From: Paraburkholderia atlantica
Lineage (GTDB): Bacteria > Pseudomonadota > Gammaproteobacteria > Burkholderiales > Burkholderiaceae
DNA length: 64,000 bases
Reading direction: 5' to 3'
Assembly: GCF_009362785.1 (NCBI RefSeq)
Contig: NZ_WHNQ01000011.1
Span: 169,695-233,694 of the forward strand
Shown in pieces: positions 1 to 7,678 of the stretch (the stretch's first letter is position 1; each line of letters begins with the position of its first letter). The translations under genes were made by a program, and so were the position numbers. The notes beneath the pieces are model-generated. The model searched no databases. It was not told the origin of the DNA and saw only the letters and a list, made by a program, of their open reading frames with translations.

Positions 1-1565
1 CGCTGTTGCGTGCGCAACACACTTTCAGAAATTTCGAATACCGAAACTGCCTGTTTCAATTGCTCGGTTTGCTGATGCAGCGAAGCCGCAGCAGCCGCGG
101 CCTGCTCGACGAGCGCCGCGTTCTGTTGCGTCATCTCATCCATCTGCACGACCGCCTGGTTCACCTGCTCGATACCTGTGCTCTGCTCGAGCGACGACGC
201 GCTGATTTCGGCCATCATCTGCGTGACGCGCGAGATCGACGCCGACACATGGTTCATCGCTTCGCCGGCGCGCTCGACGAGCGTCGAGCCGCCCTGAATC
301 TCCGCAACCGATTCGCTGATCAGCGTCTTGATTTCCTTCGCCGATTGCGCGCTGCGTTGCGCGAGGCCGCGCACTTCGCCGGCCACGACCGCGAAACCGC
401 GGCCCTGCTCGCCAGCACGTGCCGCCTCGACGGCGGCATTGAGCGCGAGGATATTGGTCTGGAACGCGATGCCGTCGATCACTGAGATGATCTCGGCGAT
501 CTTGTCCGAGCTTTGCGCGATGCCGTGCATCTTGTCGACCACCTGGTTGACGACTTCGCTGCCGCGCGACGTCGCGTCGAGCGCGGTCTCGGCGAGCGCG
601 TTGGCTTCGCGCGCGCGATCGGCGTTCTGGCGCACGGTCGCCGTCAGTTCTTCCATGCTCGACGCCGTTTCCTCGAGCGATGCCGCCTGGTTTTCGGTGC
701 GCGCGGACAGGTCGGCGTTGCCGGTCGCGATTTCGTTGGCGCCCAGATGGATCGAGTCGGCCGATTCGCGCACGCTGCTGACGGTGCGTGCGACGCTCGC
801 CTGCATCGTGGCGAGGCCCGAGAACAGGCGGCCAATTTCGTTGCTGCCTCGCGCGGCGATCGGTTGATCGAGACGGCCTTGCGCGATGCGCTCGAAGTGG
901 CGGCCCGCCTCCTCGAGCGGTGCCACGACGCCGCGGCGCAGCGCCGTATAGACGGCGAGCGTGCCGGCCACGAGCGCGAGCAGAATCACCACGCTGACTG
1001 TGCGAAACGCCGCCATGCGCGCATCGATCGAATCGAGCGACGCGCGGCTCGCGGCGTCGCCGAATTGCTCGAAGTTGTGCACTTCCGCCAGATACGCATC
1101 CTGAAACGATTGCGTGGGTTGATCGAGGAAGGCCTGGATATTGTTCGAGTCGAGATACTGCACGAGCTCCGCGAGCGCACCGTGCAGCGCCTTGTAGCGT
1201 TCGGCGAGCGCCGTGGCGCGCGCGCTGTTTTCGTCGCTGGTCTTCCGGGCGCTCATGAAGGCCGCGAAAGACTGATCGGCGGCAACGAGCTGTTCGCGAG
1301 CGTGCTGCACGATGTCCGTGGGCTCGGTGCCCCCACGCACCATGCGCGTGCCGGCGCGCGACAGGTTGATGCGCGCATCCATCAGGCGCTGCGTCGTCTG
1401 GTTGACCGCGTCGACCTGCTTCAGTGCGATGCTCGACAGATCGCCGACGTCGTCGTGCGTGCGCGTCAGCGACCAGAAGCCCAACCCTACCGTGACGAGC
1501 TGGAAGACGCAGAACGCGGCCAGAACACATAGCAGGCCGGATGCGACCTTGATCTTGCTAAACAT
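1..1565 (-). CDS. Methyl-accepting chemotaxis protein, C-terminus cut by window edge
   Basis: Inner-membrane chemoreceptor that passes ligand occupancy to the CheA/CheW kinase complex. The frame starts with MFSKIKVASG at 1565 and stays open to base 1, giving about 521 residues, close to the full length of Tar/Tsr-type receptors. A first membrane helix lies at residues 8-30, then a periplasmic domain, a second helix near 190-210, a HAMP domain and the signalling hairpin. The hairpin core reads NILALNAAVEAARAGEQGRG, followed by VDKMHGIAQSS-like methylation helices and VQMDEMTQQNAALVEQAA near the end. The frame carries no stop inside the window, so only a few C-terminal residues are missing. The ligand cannot be told from sequence. 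The long open frames on both strands here are shadows of this gene. Confidence 0.93.
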   Translation of the reverse strand, partial: MFSKIKVASGLLCVLAAFCVFQLVTVGLGFWSLTRTHDDVGDLSSIALKQVDAVNQTTQRLMDARINLSRAGTRMVRGGTEPTDIVQHAREQLVAADQSFAAFMSARKTSDENSARATALAERYKALHGALAELVQYLDSNNIQAFLDQPTQSFQDAYLAEVHNFEQFGDAASRASLDSIDARMAAFRTVSVVILLALVAGTLAVYTALRRGVVAPLEEAGRHFERIAQGRLDQPIAARGSNEIGRLFSGLATMQASVARTVSSVRESADSIHLGANEIATGNADLSARTENQAASLEETASSMEELTATVRQNADRAREANALAETALDATSRGSEVVNQVVDKMHGIAQSSDKIAEIISVIDGIAFQTNILALNAAVEAARAGEQGRGFAVVAGEVRGLAQRSAQSAKEIKTLISESVAEIQGGSTLVERAGEAMNHVSASISRVTQMMAEISASSLEQSTGIEQVNQAVVQMDEMTQQNAALVEQAAAAAASLHQQTEQLKQAVSVFEISESVLRTQQ

Positions 1566-1849
1566 CGGGGACACCTGGGAACAAAGAATGACGAGGGCTA
1601 CACCCAGGGTTAACGGCAGGGTGAATGACGGCTTGAGGCCAATTCACGCAAAAAGCGCTCTACGTGCAGGTTTCATCGGCGATCGTCGCGATTGACGTTG
1701 TTTTGCGCAACAATGCGTCGCTCATCGCGAGGATTCACCTTGCGCAGCGCAGCGGCACTTCCTAGAGTGGGTAGGGACCGCCTGGCGCTCGCCGCGCGGA
1801 TGCTCCGTTGCACCGATGCACCACCCCGACCCTGCATGAAGGAACCACG

Positions 1850-2284
1850 ATGACAGACCTACTCGACCGGGCGCGCGGCGCACTGCACGCCCAGCCGTTC
1901 AGCATGCTGCTGGGCGCGGAGTTGATGCACGCCAGCAGCGAAGAGCTCACCCTGTGTCTGCCGATTCGCGATGAACTGCGGCAGCAGCATGGTTTCGTGC
2001 ATGGCGGCGTCATCAGCTATCTCGCCGACAATGCGTTGACGTTCGCGGGCGCGCTGTCGCTGGGTCCGAGAGTCGTGACCGGTGAATACAAGATCAACTA
2101 TCTGCGCCCGGCAGTGAAGGGCACGCTGATCGCGCGCGCTAGCGTCGTCTATGCGGGCCGGCATCAGGCCACCTGCCAGTGCAGCGTGTTCGTGATGGAG
2201 GGGAATCGCGAAAAGCTGGTGGCGGTTGCGCAGGGGACCGTGAATCGGATCGGGGAGAATGGGGAGCAGGAGGCGGGGAATTAA
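1850..2284 (+). CDS. PaaI-family hotdog thioesterase
   Basis: Predicted acyl-CoA thioesterase of the hotdog fold, 144 residues. The signature HGFVHGGVISYLADNA (about residues 49-64) carries the HGG turn and the acidic residue that PaaI-type enzymes use to hydrolyse aryl- or acyl-CoA thioesters. The start is ATG at 1850, placed after AAGGA at 1840-1844. An upstream in-frame ATG at 1808 would add 14 residues unlike the family. It stands alone between a divergent chemoreceptor and a convergent operon. The CoA substrate is unknown. Confidence 0.85.
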   Translation: MTDLLDRARGALHAQPFSMLLGAELMHASSEELTLCLPIRDELRQQHGFVHGGVISYLADNALTFAGALSLGPRVVTGEYKINYLRPAVKGTLIARASVVYAGRHQATCQCSVFVMEGNREKLVAVAQGTVNRIGENGEQEAGN

Positions 2285-2299
2285 AGCCGCGCGGTATGA

Positions 2300-2336
2300 A
2301 AAAGGCCGCTCCTGCGCGTAACAGGAACGGCCTTTC
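2300..2336. terminator. Bidirectional hairpin terminator
   Basis: A GGCCG...CGGCC stem, extended by CCTG/CAGG, is flanked by AAA on the left and TTT on the right. It lies between the convergent thioesterase gene and the fucose operon, so it can end transcription in both directions. Confidence 0.7.
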
Positions 2337-2370
2337 ATTTCACAGCGATACGACAGAAAGAGAAAGCGCG

Positions 2371-3219
2371 TTACTCAGCCGCGTTAGTCTTCTGCGTCTG
2401 CTCGCCCAGCCCTTCGATACCCAGACGCACCGTCTGCCCCGGCTTCAGGAATACCGGGTTCGGCTTCACGCCCATCCCGACGCCCGGCGGCGTGCCGGTC
2501 GAGATCACGTCGCCCGGCTGCAGGCTCATGCACTGCGACACATACGACACCAGCTTCGCGACACTGAAGATCATCGTCTTCGTGCTGCCGTTCTGGTAGC
2601 GATGGCCGTCCACTTCGAGCCACAGGCTCAGGTTCTGCGGATCGGCGACTTCATCGCGCGTGACGACCCACGGGCCGATCGGGCCGAACGTGTCGAAGCC
2701 CTTGCCCTTGTCCCACGTGCCGCCGCGCTCGATCTGCCATTCGCGCTCCGACACGTCGTTGACGACGCAGTAGCCGGCCACGTGCTCGAGCGCGTTCGCT
2801 TCGTCGACGTATTTCGCCGCCTTGCCGATCACGACGCCGAGTTCCACTTCCCAGTCGGTCTTCTTCGAACCGCGCGGGATTTCGATGTCGTCGTTCGGGC
2901 CGCTGATCGCGCTCGTCCACTTGTTGAAGATGACCGGTTCGGCCGGCACCGGCAGATTCGATTCCGCCGCGTGATCCGCGTAGTTCAGGCCAATGCAGAT
3001 GAACTTGCCGACCTTGCCGACGCACGGGCCCACGCGCGGATTGCCTTCGACGACCGGCAGCGTTGCCGGATCGAGTGCACGCAGTTTCGCGAGGCTTTCA
3101 TCGCCGAGCACAGCGCCGTCGATATCGCCCACCACCTTCGACAGATCGCGAATCTTGCCTTGCGCGTCCAGCAGGCCCGGCTTTTCCTGGCCCTTCGGCC
3201 CATAACGAAGCAGTTTCAT
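2371..3219 (-). CDS. FAH-family hydrolase, probable 2,4-diketo-3-deoxy-L-fuconate hydrolase
   Basis: Fumarylacetoacetate hydrolase family protein of 282 residues, probably the last step of non-phosphorylative L-fucose breakdown, giving pyruvate and L-lactate. It has the family core FICIGLNYADHAAES, a WEVELGVVIGK metal-binding segment, and GDVISTGTPPGVGMG near the C-terminus. The ATG at 3219 (MKLLRYGPKG) has AAAGGAAAG upstream; 14 further in-frame residues upstream look non-coding. It is the most downstream gene of a minus-strand operon with an SDR, a lactonase and an aldo-keto reductase, and this context drives the specific call. A ureidoglycolate-lyase-like activity on another ketoacid is the alternative. 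Confidence 0.78.
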   Translation of the reverse strand: MKLLRYGPKGQEKPGLLDAQGKIRDLSKVVGDIDGAVLGDESLAKLRALDPATLPVVEGNPRVGPCVGKVGKFICIGLNYADHAAESNLPVPAEPVIFNKWTSAISGPNDDIEIPRGSKKTDWEVELGVVIGKAAKYVDEANALEHVAGYCVVNDVSEREWQIERGGTWDKGKGFDTFGPIGPWVVTRDEVADPQNLSLWLEVDGHRYQNGSTKTMIFSVAKLVSYVSQCMSLQPGDVISTGTPPGVGMGVKPNPVFLKPGQTVRLGIEGLGEQTQKTNAAE

Positions 3220-3271
3220 CGTTGCACTTTCCTTTACGTTCAGTAGTGTTCGGTTCGTCAATCAATCAGAA

Positions 3272-4015
3272 TCAGTTCGACCATCCGCCGTCGATCACAT
3301 GGAGCTGGCCCGTCGTGAACGACGACTCGTCGGACGCGAGATACAGCGCGAGCGCGGCGATTTCCTCCGGCTTGCCGATGCGGCCCATCGGCTGACGCGC
3401 GACGAACGCGGCCTGCACCGCATCGACCGATGCGCCCTGCGCCTGCGCCTGCGCGGCGATTCGCTGTTCGAGCGACGGCGAAGACACCGTGCCCGGGCAA
3501 ATCGCGTTACAGCGTACACCACGCGTGACGAAATCCGCGGCGACGGACTTCGTCAACCCGACCACCGCCGCCTTCGACGCGCCGTACGCGAAGCGGTTCG
3601 GCACACCCTTCACGCTCGACGCCGCCGACGACATGTTGATGATCGAGCCGCCGCCCCGTTCCAGCATGGCCGGCAAGAACGCGCGGATCATACGGTACAT
3701 CGCCTTCGCGTTGAGATCGAACGCGAAATCCCAGTCCTCCTCGCTGCATTCGAGGATATTGCCCGCATGCACATAGCCCGCGCAGTTGAACAGCACGTCG
3801 ACGGTGCCGACTTCCGCGGCGAGCGCCTTGATCGCCGCGCCGTCGAGCACGTCGAGCTTGCGCGCCTCGACCGGCTTGCCGGCGAGTCCGTCGATGCGGA
3901 TATCGGTGGCGATCACGCGCGCGCCTTCGCGCGCGAAAAGTTCGGCGGTGGCGAGACCGATACCTTGTCCCGCCGCGGTGATCAGGGCCGTTTTGCCGGC
4001 CAGTCTTTGTGTCAT
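3272..4015 (-). CDS. SDR dehydrogenase, probable 2-keto-3-deoxy-L-fuconate dehydrogenase
   Basis: Classical short-chain dehydrogenase of 247 residues. The nucleotide-binding loop is TAAGQGIG (13-20), NCAG lies at 77-80, and the catalytic set is Ser near 130, Tyr144 and Lys148 (YGASK). The C-terminal LHVIDGGWSN is typical of the subfamily that includes DHRS6/BDH2 and sugar-acid dehydrogenases. In the operon it would oxidise 2-keto-3-deoxy-L-fuconate to the 2,4-diketo acid that the next enzyme cleaves. It sits 52 bp upstream of the FAH-type gene, and the lactonase stop lies 33 bp upstream of its start. The substrate call rests on context. Confidence 0.78.
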   Translation of the reverse strand: MTQRLAGKTALITAAGQGIGLATAELFAREGARVIATDIRIDGLAGKPVEARKLDVLDGAAIKALAAEVGTVDVLFNCAGYVHAGNILECSEEDWDFAFDLNAKAMYRMIRAFLPAMLERGGGSIINMSSAASSVKGVPNRFAYGASKAAVVGLTKSVAADFVTRGVRCNAICPGTVSSPSLEQRIAAQAQAQGASVDAVQAAFVARQPMGRIGKPEEIAALALYLASDESSFTTGQLHVIDGGWSN

Positions 4016-4048
4016 CTACGACTCCAGTTGAATGGGCTGCTAACGAAA

Positions 4049-4879
4049 TCAAAGCCGGTAAAACGCGGCGGCGTTGTCGCCGAACACGGCGTCGCGCTCG
4101 GCATCGCTCAACGACGCGAGCAGCGTGGTCGCCACCGAATGCCACAGCAGATAGTCGCCGTTCAGTTCGAGCACGGGCCAGTCGCTGCCCCACATGAGCC
4201 GCGCGGGGCCGAACGTGTTCAGCAGATGCTCGACGTAGGGCCGCAGCGTGTCCTCGGTCCAGCCCGGCGACGCCTCGGTCGCGAGACCCGACAGCTTGCA
4301 ATGCACCTGCGGGAATGCGGCGAGCCGGGTAATCGCATCGCGCCATACCTCGTAGCCCGCCTGGCCGAAGCGGATCGGCGGCTTCGCGCCATGATCGACC
4401 ACCATGCGCAACGCCGGAAAACGCTGCGCGAAGATCTCGACGTACTGCACGTGACGCGCGTAGATCAGCGCATCGAACGCGAGGTCGTGGGCGATCAGCG
4501 CGTCGATTGCCGGCGTGAGGTCGGGGTTCGCGATCCAGCCGTCGTCGGGCAGGTCCTGCAGCATCGGCCGCACGCCCTTGAACTTCGGCTCGCGCGCGAG
4601 CGCCTCGATCAGATCGGGCGCGTTCGGCAACAGCAGCGGCACCCAGCCGACCACGCCCGCGATCGACGGCTCGTGTCGCGCGATATCGAGCAGGTAGCGG
4701 GTCTCGTCGAGCGTCGGCGCGGCCTGCACGACCATGGTCCGCTCGATGCCGGCCTGTTCGCGCAACGGCTTCAGATCATCAGGACCGAATGGCCGATAGA
4801 GGATTTTCAGCTCCGGCGTCAGCCACTCGTAGTCACCCCGCGCGGGGTCCCAGTAGTGCTGGTGAGCATCGATCGGCAT
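4049..4879 (-). CDS. Amidohydrolase, probable L-fucono-1,5-lactonase
   Basis: Metal-dependent hydrolase of 276 residues in the amidohydrolase_2 family. It begins MPIDAHQHYWD, with the metal-binding His pair at residues 6 and 8, and carries RMVVDHGAKPP and MWGSDWPVLE, the conserved Asp motif of the barrel's last strand. It should open the lactone made by the aldo-keto reductase. The start at 4879 lies 7 bp after the stop of the upstream reductase, so translation is probably coupled. A longer in-frame extension upstream (to 5005) overlaps the reductase and is rejected. Confidence 0.82.
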   Translation of the reverse strand: MPIDAHQHYWDPARGDYEWLTPELKILYRPFGPDDLKPLREQAGIERTMVVQAAPTLDETRYLLDIARHEPSIAGVVGWVPLLLPNAPDLIEALAREPKFKGVRPMLQDLPDDGWIANPDLTPAIDALIAHDLAFDALIYARHVQYVEIFAQRFPALRMVVDHGAKPPIRFGQAGYEVWRDAITRLAAFPQVHCKLSGLATEASPGWTEDTLRPYVEHLLNTFGPARLMWGSDWPVLELNGDYLLWHSVATTLLASLSDAERDAVFGDNAAAFYRL

Positions 4880-4886
4880 GGTCGGT

Positions 4887-5927
4887 TCAGTCCTCGGGCG
4901 CGGGCGCGCGGGGGTCGAGCAGGCCCGCGTCGCGCAATGCGGACCACAAGGCCGCGGGGATCGGCTGCTCGAACGACGCGACGTTCTCGCGCAATTCGTC
5001 GGCACTGCGCGCGCCGGTCAGCACGGTGGCGACCGCCGGATGCGCATACGGAAACTGCAATGCGGCGGCGGCGAGCGGCACATTGTGCGCGCGGCATACC
5101 GCCTCCAGACGCGCGACGCGCTCGATCACCTCGGGCGGCGCCGCGCCGTAATTGAACTTCAGATCGCCTTCGACGCCGCGCGCCAGAATGCCCGAATTGA
5201 ACGCGCCGCCGAGCAGAATACTGACGCCGCGCGCCTCGCAGGCGGGCAGCAGGTCGTCGAGGGTGGTCTGCTCGAGCAGCGTATAACGCCCCGCGAGCAA
5301 CGCGCAATCGATATCGCACTCGGCCATCGCGTCGAGGATCACCGCGCCTTCGTTGACGCCGAGGCCGACCGCCTTGATCGCGCCCGTCGAGCGCAGGCGC
5401 TCCAGCGCGCGGAAGCCGCCGCCTTCGGTCAGTTGCCGCCAGTAGTGCGGATGCTGGTCGCCATGCGTGACGCGGCCGATGTCATGCACGAGCAGGATGT
5501 CGATATCGATGATGCCGAGGCGCTGCTGGCTGTCCTCGAACGAACGCAGAATGCCGTCGTGCGTGTAGTCGTAGATCGCTTCGAACGGCAGCGGATTCTG
5601 CCAGCCTTCGCGGTCGTCGAATGGCGACGTGCGCGGCACGAAGCGGCGGCCGACCTTGGTCGACAGCACATATTCGCTGCGCGGATAGTGACGCAACGCG
5701 GCGCCGAGCCGATGCTCGGCCTTGGTGTTGCCGTAGTGCGGCGCGGTGTCGAAGTAGCGCACGCCCGCGTTCCACGCGGCGGCGATGGTCGCATGGGCCT
5801 CCTCGTCGGACAGGTCGCGGTACAGGCCGCCGAGCGGCGCCGTGCCGAGCCCCAGTCCGCTCACCTGCAACGAGCCCCGGCCGATACGGCGCCGCTGCCC
5901 GATCTTCGATCCGATCGATGCCGACAT
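4887..5927 (-). CDS. Aldo-keto reductase, probable L-fucose (D-threo-aldose) 1-dehydrogenase
   Basis: Aldo-keto reductase of 346 residues. The catalytic tetrad is visible: Asp60 and Tyr65 in FDTAPHYG, Lys91 in STKVG and His148 in LLVHDIG. These enzymes oxidise aldoses such as L-fucose to the 1,5-lactone with NAD(P)+. It is the first gene of the minus-strand operon, transcribed away from the IclR regulator. The window holds no L-fuconate dehydratase, so one step of the proposed pathway must be encoded elsewhere. L-galactose or pyridoxal dehydrogenase activity is possible for close relatives. Confidence 0.82.
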   Translation of the reverse strand: MSASIGSKIGQRRRIGRGSLQVSGLGLGTAPLGGLYRDLSDEEAHATIAAAWNAGVRYFDTAPHYGNTKAEHRLGAALRHYPRSEYVLSTKVGRRFVPRTSPFDDREGWQNPLPFEAIYDYTHDGILRSFEDSQQRLGIIDIDILLVHDIGRVTHGDQHPHYWRQLTEGGGFRALERLRSTGAIKAVGLGVNEGAVILDAMAECDIDCALLAGRYTLLEQTTLDDLLPACEARGVSILLGGAFNSGILARGVEGDLKFNYGAAPPEVIERVARLEAVCRAHNVPLAAAALQFPYAHPAVATVLTGARSADELRENVASFEQPIPAALWSALRDAGLLDPRAPAPED

Positions 5928-6031
5928 GAGCGTGTCTCCCTATTTGTGGTGTTTTTACCATGCGCCGGGTCCAACGCGCAGCCGCAAGGGGCGCGTCTTG
6001 CTCACGCGTGCATTCATTCACCAATGAACGT

Positions 6032-6061
6032 ATTATTCATATTCGAATTTTTACAAGTCAA
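6032..6061 (-). promoter_or_regulatory. Sigma-70-like promoter for the fucose operon
   Basis: On the minus strand TTGACT and AATAAT are separated by 18 bp, about 100 bp upstream of the aldo-keto reductase start. The overlapping palindrome ATTCGAAT (6042-6049) makes this AT-rich stretch the best candidate for the IclR operator. This is inference from motif position. Confidence 0.42.
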
Positions 6062-6176
6062 GAAAACTGCGCGACGCGGATGCCCGGGGTTTTCCCTGGA
6101 CAGCAGACATTCAGTTCGCGAAACGCTGCGCTCGCACCAGATAATAAGAACTCCGGACGAGACCCCGACCCTCACG

Positions 6177-6962
6177 ATGGACGCCGAAGACAAAGACGAC
6201 GACCGCTACCGCGCCCCCGCGCTCGACAAGGGCCTCGACATTCTCGAGCTGCTGTCCGAGCAGAAGGAAGGACTCACGCGCGCCGAAATCACGCGGCAGC
6301 TGGGCCGCAACGCGAGCGAGATGTACCGGATGCTCGAACGCCTCGTCGCGCGTCAATACGTGGTGCGCTCGGCGGCCGGCGACCGCTACTCGCTGAGCCT
6401 GAAGCTGTTCGCGCTCGCGCACCGGCATCCGCCGATGAACCGGCTGATCGCCGAAGCGTTGCCGCTGATGCAGCGCTTCGCCGACGCGGCCGAGCAGTCG
6501 TGCCACCTCGTCGTCTACGACCGCGGCAACTTGCTGGTGATCGCCCAGGTCGACGGACCGGGCTCGTGGGGTATGTCTGTGCGGCTCGGCTCGCGGGTCG
6601 GTCTGATCGACACCGGCTCGGGGCGCGTGATGCTCGCGTTCCAGAGCGTCGAGCAGCGTCAGCAGATGCTTGCCGAGCACACCAAGGTGAAGGGCGAAGT
6701 AACGCTCGATCGCGACGCGCTGGAGGAGGCCTGTGAGCGCATCCGCGCGGCGGGTTTCTGGCAGAAGGACAGCCAGCAGACCTTCGGCGTCACCGACGTG
6801 ACGTTCCCGATCCTCGCGCCGTCGGGACAGGCGATCGCGGTGCTCACCTGTCCGTATCTGCGGCGGATCGACGAGTACGTCGCGCCGACGCTCGAAGCGG
6901 CCACCACGCTGCTGCGTGACACGGTGCAGGCGCTGTCGATGTTCCGCGAGCAAGCCGCCTGA
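6177..6962 (+). CDS. IclR-family transcriptional regulator
   Basis: Regulator of 261 residues, divergent from the fucose-type operon and so its likely controller. The N-terminal winged helix spans about residues 12-75 (ALDKGLDILELL, then ITRQLGRNASEMYRMLERL). The C-terminal IclR effector domain includes GSWGMSVRLGSRVGLIDTGSGRVMLAF and a closing GQAIAVLTCPYL segment. The frame is open for a long way upstream (to 4878), but that part overlaps the divergent reductase. The ATG at 6177 gives the family's normal length. No strong Shine-Dalgarno sequence precedes it. Confidence 0.88.
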   Translation: MDAEDKDDDRYRAPALDKGLDILELLSEQKEGLTRAEITRQLGRNASEMYRMLERLVARQYVVRSAAGDRYSLSLKLFALAHRHPPMNRLIAEALPLMQRFADAAEQSCHLVVYDRGNLLVIAQVDGPGSWGMSVRLGSRVGLIDTGSGRVMLAFQSVEQRQQMLAEHTKVKGEVTLDRDALEEACERIRAAGFWQKDSQQTFGVTDVTFPILAPSGQAIAVLTCPYLRRIDEYVAPTLEAATTLLRDTVQALSMFREQAA

Positions 6963-7091
6963 TCGGCAAGGCGCGCGGTATTTTGCGCGGCGACGGCTCG
7001 CGCGGCGGCACGCATTCGCACATGGTTTAGAATGGCGGCCCTTCCAAAATAACGCCGCATGACGGGCTCATGCGCGCGCATCGATTGAGCA

Positions 7092-7637
7092 ATGGCCAAA
7101 CTTCTGACCGATTCCGAATTCCAGCGTTTTTCCGAACTCCAGCAGAAGCAGTCGAGCTTCATGATCACCGCCGCAGAAGCCGATGAACTGCGCGACATCG
7201 TCGCTCACGCGCAGAAGCGCCGCGACGACCGCGCCGCCGCGATGCAAAGCATCGAGACCTTCATCCAGCAATTCGACATCACGCCCGACGAGCTGTTTTC
7301 GCCCGAGCAGATCGGCGAAGCGGCGCGCACCTATGGCCTGATCCCGGCCGCGCGCAAGGAGCGCATGCTGCCGCCGTCGCTGACGTTCAACGGCAAGCCG
7401 TACCAATGGACCACCCGCCCGCTGCCCGATGAAATTCGCGTGCCGCTGTTCGACGCGTTCAAGGGCGGCGAGTCGGTGAAATCGTTCATTTCGACGCTGA
7501 AGGACGCGAACCGCTGCGCGGCGACGATCGCGCGGCTCGAACGCGAAACCGGCGCGGTGTATGCACAGGCGTGGCTCGATGAGCTGTCGGTCACGCGCGC
7601 GCAGGTCGATGAGGCGGCGCAAAAGCTGGCGGCGTGA
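7092..7637 (+). CDS. Conserved hypothetical protein, 181 aa
   Basis: I do not recognise a named family. The protein is soluble and charged. It has a helical N-terminal part rich in Gln/Glu (QRFSELQQKQSS, then AEADELRDIVAHAQKRRDDR) and a central segment FNGKPYQWTTRPLPDEIRVPLFDA that looks like a small aromatic-rich domain. No signal peptide or membrane helix is visible. It stands alone between the IclR gene and the convergent Pat-like gene. Third-position GC and the clean ATG support a real gene. Confidence 0.72.
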   Translation: MAKLLTDSEFQRFSELQQKQSSFMITAAEADELRDIVAHAQKRRDDRAAAMQSIETFIQQFDITPDELFSPEQIGEAARTYGLIPAARKERMLPPSLTFNGKPYQWTTRPLPDEIRVPLFDAFKGGESVKSFISTLKDANRCAATIARLERETGAVYAQAWLDELSVTRAQVDEAAQKLAA

Positions 7638-7678
7638 TGTGATGAAACCGTGCGTTGGGCGGCTCGCGACGTCAGCGC

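Noticed and set aside
136..1530. 464-codon minus-strand frame
   Set aside because: It is a different frame from the chemoreceptor; its Arg-rich translation has no family resemblance and it overlaps the receptor throughout.
1673..1680. FliA (sigma-28) promoter for the chemoreceptor
   Set aside because: On the minus strand GCCGATGA resembles the -10 element, but no acceptable -35 element lies at the right distance.
3299..5155. 618-codon plus-strand frame
   Set aside because: Antisense shadow of the SDR and lactonase genes, which have clear motifs on the minus strand.
4878..6176. Long N-terminal extension of the IclR frame
   Set aside because: It overlaps the divergent aldo-keto reductase gene. 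The translation is low-complexity Arg/Ala and the IclR domain is complete from 6177.
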